A DNA stretch of 8,114 nt, from positions 1 to 8,114 of the forward strand of contig CAMAFU010000069.1 in the NCBI GenBank assembly GCA_945833725.1. The letters are read 5' to 3'. The position numbers and the translations under genes are program-made. This document shows, piece by piece, positions 5,737 to 8,114 of this stretch (its first letter is position 1; each line of letters opens with the position of its first letter). This stretch comes from an uncultured Treponema sp. (GTDB lineage: Bacteria; Spirochaetota; Spirochaetia; Treponematales; Treponemataceae). The notes beneath the pieces are model-generated. The model was not told where the DNA came from, searched no databases, and worked only from the letters and a program-made list of their open reading frames with translations.

Positions 5737-6918
5737 TTAACCGAAAATAGGACGAACTTTTATTACAGCATCGCAAGTTTCGATGGCAGACAGAGTTTCG
5801 CTGCTAACTTTTCCGTCAACATCAATTAAGGCGTAGGCAATTTCGCCGCGGCTCTGGTCTACGATTCCTGCAATGTTAAGTTTTGCGTCTCCCAGAATTG
5901 TAGTAAATTTTGCAATCATGCCAGGAACATTTTTGTGGGCAATGCAAAGCCGTGTACCGTTTACAGGAACAGGAGAATCTACGCTGGCTCTCGGGAAATT
6001 TACGGAATTAACGATTGCACCTGTTTCCAAAAAATCCCTAAGTTCTTTTACGGCCATTATGGCACAGTTGTCTTCTGCTTCTGGAGTGGAAGCCCCAAGA
6101 TGAGGAAGACAGATTACTTTGTCGCACTTAATTAAGTCTTCGTCGGCAAAATCTGTTACATGAGCGGCAACTTTACCAGACTCAAGGGCAGCCAGCATGT
6201 CTTTGTTGTTTACAAGTCCGCCTCTGGCAAGATTTATAATTCTTACGCCGTCTTTCATTGTTTTGATTGAAGAAGAATTTATCATGCCTTTTGTTTCGTC
6301 TGTCTGTGGAACATGAATGGTAATGTAATCGGCTTTTGTGTAAATGCCTTCCAGTGTTTCTGAAACAACTACATTATGGTCAAGGGAAAGGGCGGCTTTT
6401 ACAGAAAGGAAAGGGTCGTAACCTATAACTTTCATGCCCAGAGAAATAGCTGTATTTGCAACCATGGCACCAATAGCACCAAGTCCTATTACACCAAGAG
6501 TTTTGCCTTTAAGTTCAGGGCCTGTAAACTTTGACTTGCCTTTTTCTGCCAGGGAAGATATTTCGTCGCCTTTACCGGCCAGTTCTGTATTAACCCATTT
6601 ATTTGCGGCAATAACAGGACGGCTGGAAATAAGAAGTGCAAGAATTACAAGTTCTTTAACGGCGTTGGCGTTGGCTCCAGGTGTATTGAATACAACAATG
6701 CCCTTTTCGGCAAGTTCTGCTGAAGGAATATTGTTTGTACCAGCTCCGGCGCGGGCAACAGCTTTCATGGAAGATGGAAGTTCCATTCCGTGCATTTCTG
6801 CAGAGCGCACAAGAATGGCGTCGGCATTGTTAATGTCGGTGGCAACTTCGTAACTGTCCCTTGGAAAATCATTAAGTCCGATGGCACTTATTTTATTTAA
6901 AGTTTGAATTTTATACAT
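5737..6918 (-). CDS. serA: D-3-phosphoglycerate dehydrogenase with ACT regulatory domain
   Basis: SerA oxidises 3-phosphoglycerate to 3-phosphohydroxypyruvate with NAD, the first step of serine synthesis. The 393-residue protein has a substrate-binding part (RAGAGTNNI, 56-64), the NAD Rossmann motif GLGAIG (145-150) with Asp168 at the end of the next strand, and the catalytic set Arg232 (ARGG), Glu260 and His273 (LPHLGAST). The C-terminal ACT domain (about 322-393) keeps His328, Asn330 and Asn348, which align with the serine-binding His344, Asn346 and Asn364 of E. coli SerA, so feedback inhibition by serine is likely. The frame opens at a TTG (6930), but GGAG (6928-6925) lies 6 nt before the ATG at 6918 and overlaps that TTG, so the ATG is chosen. 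It follows serC by 33 nt as an operon. The segment between Glu and His is shorter than in E. coli, typical of the compact form. Confidence 0.96.
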   Translation of the reverse strand: MYKIQTLNKISAIGLNDFPRDSYEVATDINNADAILVRSAEMHGMELPSSMKAVARAGAGTNNIPSAELAEKGIVVFNTPGANANAVKELVILALLISSRPVIAANKWVNTELAGKGDEISSLAEKGKSKFTGPELKGKTLGVIGLGAIGAMVANTAISLGMKVIGYDPFLSVKAALSLDHNVVVSETLEGIYTKADYITIHVPQTDETKGMINSSSIKTMKDGVRIINLARGGLVNNKDMLAALESGKVAAHVTDFADEDLIKCDKVICLPHLGASTPEAEDNCAIMAVKELRDFLETGAIVNSVNFPRASVDSPVPVNGTRLCIAHKNVPGMIAKFTTILGDAKLNIAGIVDQSRGEIAYALIDVDGKVSSETLSAIETCDAVIKVRPIFG

Positions 6919-6951
6919 AGTTTTCTCCAAAAATATTCTGGTTTGTTCCGC

Positions 6952-8079
6952 TTATTTGTTTTCTTCAGCGAATTTTTTCATGAATTCAACAAGAGCTTTA
7001 ACGCCTTCTAAAGACATTGCGTTGTAAATGGAAGCCCTCATACCGCCTACAAGACGATGGCCTTTAAGGTTAATGAATCCAGCCTGCTCTGCTTCCTTAA
7101 CAAATTTGCTGTTGATTTCTTTTTCTTTGGCAGCACTCTGTTCATCGGTATTGCCTGTAGAATATTTTGTAAGGAAAGGAACATTCATAAGGGAACGGCT
7201 GCCTTTTTCTGCAGTAGCACGGTAAAAATCAGAAGAATCAAGGAAATCGTAAAGATAATCGGCTTTTTCTTTGTTTCTTTTTGCCATGCCTTCTGCACCA
7301 CCGTTTTTTTCGATCCAATGGAGGACTTTTCCAAGAACATAAATTGTGTAGCATGGAGGAGTATTGTACATTGAACCATTGTCTGCATGTGTTTTGTAAG
7401 AAAGCATTACAGGTGTTCCAGGAAGGCAGTTTTCAACTTCTGGAATAAGATCTTCGCGGATAATAACAAGAGTAACACCACTAGGAGCAAGATTTTTCTG
7501 AGCGCCTGCAAAAAGAAGACCGAATTTTGAAACATCAAGGGGTTCACTTAAAACGCAGGAAGAAATGTCGGCAACAAGAGGAATGTTACCTGTGTCTGGA
7601 ATATACTCGTAGTGAGTGCCCATAATTGTATTGTTAAAGCATATATAGGCATAATCGTAGTCGCCTTCGATTTTTTCGACTTTTGGAATGTAGGAATAGT
7701 TTTTGTCTTTTGAAGAAGCAATTACATCAACCTGCACGCCAAGCCGCTGGGCTTCCTGAGCAGCTTTTTTTGCCCATACGCCAGTTTCGATGTATGCAGC
7801 TTTTTTATTTTTTATGCCAAGATTTTCTGCAACCATGGCAAACTGAGTGGAACCTCCGCCCTGCAGGAAAAGAACTTTGTAGTTTTCTGGAACATTCATA
7901 AGTTTCCGAACCATATTTTCGGCATCTTCGATTATAGGTTCAAAATATTTTGACCGGTGGCTCATTTCCATAACAGACTGACCTGAACCATTGTAATCCA
8001 TCATTTCGGCAGCACATTCTTTTAAAACCTCTTCCGGTAAACAGGAAGGACCTGCAGAAAAATTGTAAACTCGTGACAT
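6952..8079 (-). CDS. serC: Phosphoserine aminotransferase
   Basis: SerC transfers the amino group of glutamate to 3-phosphohydroxypyruvate to make phosphoserine, and in some bacteria also acts in pyridoxal phosphate synthesis. The 375-residue protein starts MSRVYNFSAGPSCLPEEVL, the classic SerC N-terminus. It shows the phosphate-contacting MSHRS (39-43), GGGSTQF (74-80), the PLP-binding Asp171 (VADISS) and Lys195 (AGAQKN) that forms the Schiff base, and the C-terminal signature GHRLVGGMRASIYNAM (340-355). Length is normal for the family (about 360). The frame opens further upstream at 8100, but GAGG (8090-8087) lies 7 nt before the ATG at 8079 and the homologous N-terminus begins there. It is the first gene of the serC-serA pair in this window; genes further upstream are not visible. 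Confidence 0.97.
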   Translation of the reverse strand: MSRVYNFSAGPSCLPEEVLKECAAEMMDYNGSGQSVMEMSHRSKYFEPIIEDAENMVRKLMNVPENYKVLFLQGGGSTQFAMVAENLGIKNKKAAYIETGVWAKKAAQEAQRLGVQVDVIASSKDKNYSYIPKVEKIEGDYDYAYICFNNTIMGTHYEYIPDTGNIPLVADISSCVLSEPLDVSKFGLLFAGAQKNLAPSGVTLVIIREDLIPEVENCLPGTPVMLSYKTHADNGSMYNTPPCYTIYVLGKVLHWIEKNGGAEGMAKRNKEKADYLYDFLDSSDFYRATAEKGSRSLMNVPFLTKYSTGNTDEQSAAKEKEINSKFVKEAEQAGFINLKGHRLVGGMRASIYNAMSLEGVKALVEFMKKFAEENK

Positions 8080-8092
8080 TAAAAAACCTCGT

Positions 8093-8109
8093 TTTTGCAT
8101 TAAGCAAAA
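8093..8109. promoter_or_regulatory. Small dyad upstream of serC
   Basis: TTTTGC-ATTAA-GCAAAA is a perfect 6-bp inverted repeat with a 5-bp spacer, ending 13 nt before the serC ATG and just upstream of its Shine-Dalgarno site. It may be a small operator or a weak hairpin in the leader. The region is cut by the window edge, so no promoter can be assigned. Confidence 0.35.
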
Positions 8110-8114
8110 TAAAA

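Noticed and set aside
6434..6853. Long plus-strand open frame antisense to serA
   Set aside because: It is a shadow of serA codon usage, without a start signal or recognisable domain; the same holds for the other antisense frames in serC, trpGD and trpE.
6919..6930. TTG start for serA giving four extra residues
   Set aside because: The TTG overlaps the GGAG that is ideally placed for the ATG at 6918.
1..8114. CRISPR array, tRNA, rRNA, transposase or phage genes
   Set aside because: No regularly spaced repeats, cloverleaf sequences or mobile-element proteins were found; essentially all long stretches are covered by metabolic genes.

Overview
This 8.1-kb window (low GC, AT-rich intergenic DNA) is a chromosomal amino-acid biosynthesis region of an anaerobe-type bacterium. 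I infer a spirochaete close to Treponema. The grounds are overall protein flavour, base composition and GC-rich palindromic intergenic elements in an otherwise AT-rich genome; no rRNA or other marker gene is present to prove it. All recognised genes are intact except the one cut by the left edge.

Layout. Positions 1-3412 (minus strand) hold a tryptophan operon read right to left: trpE, then a fused trpG-trpD, then the N-terminal part of trpC, which runs off the left edge. Between trpE and trpGD lies a GC-rich structured element. Upstream of trpE (3413-3643) is a divergent control region. It contains two copies of a 20-bp dyad, TGTTTCT-N6-AGAAACA, placed over a predicted trpE promoter, plus a well-formed sigma70-type promoter facing the other way. 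That promoter serves a plus-strand gene (3644-4618) for a DRE-TIM metallolyase resembling 4-hydroxy-2-oxovalerate aldolase, whose exact substrate is unknown. A strong bidirectional hairpin terminator (4637-4691) separates it from the convergent minus-strand genes. These are serC (phosphoserine aminotransferase), serA (3-phosphoglycerate dehydrogenase with an ACT domain) and metF (methylenetetrahydrofolate reductase), transcribed in that order. A second structured palindromic element lies between serA and metF.

How the genes work together. SerA and SerC make phosphoserine from 3-phosphoglycerate. Serine then feeds the one-carbon pool, from which MetF makes 5-methyl-THF for methionine, and it is also the co-substrate of the last step of tryptophan synthesis. 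TrpE with TrpG makes anthranilate, the TrpD domain adds the phosphoribosyl group, and TrpC closes the indole ring. The remaining trp genes (trpF, trpB, trpA) would be expected beyond the left edge.

The most interesting signals are the tandem trpE operators, which do not resemble the E. coli TrpR operator, the two related intergenic palindromic elements, and the aldolase-like gene, which lacks the catalytic His of its best-studied relatives. I found no mobile element with a transposase, CRISPR array, tRNA or rRNA gene.
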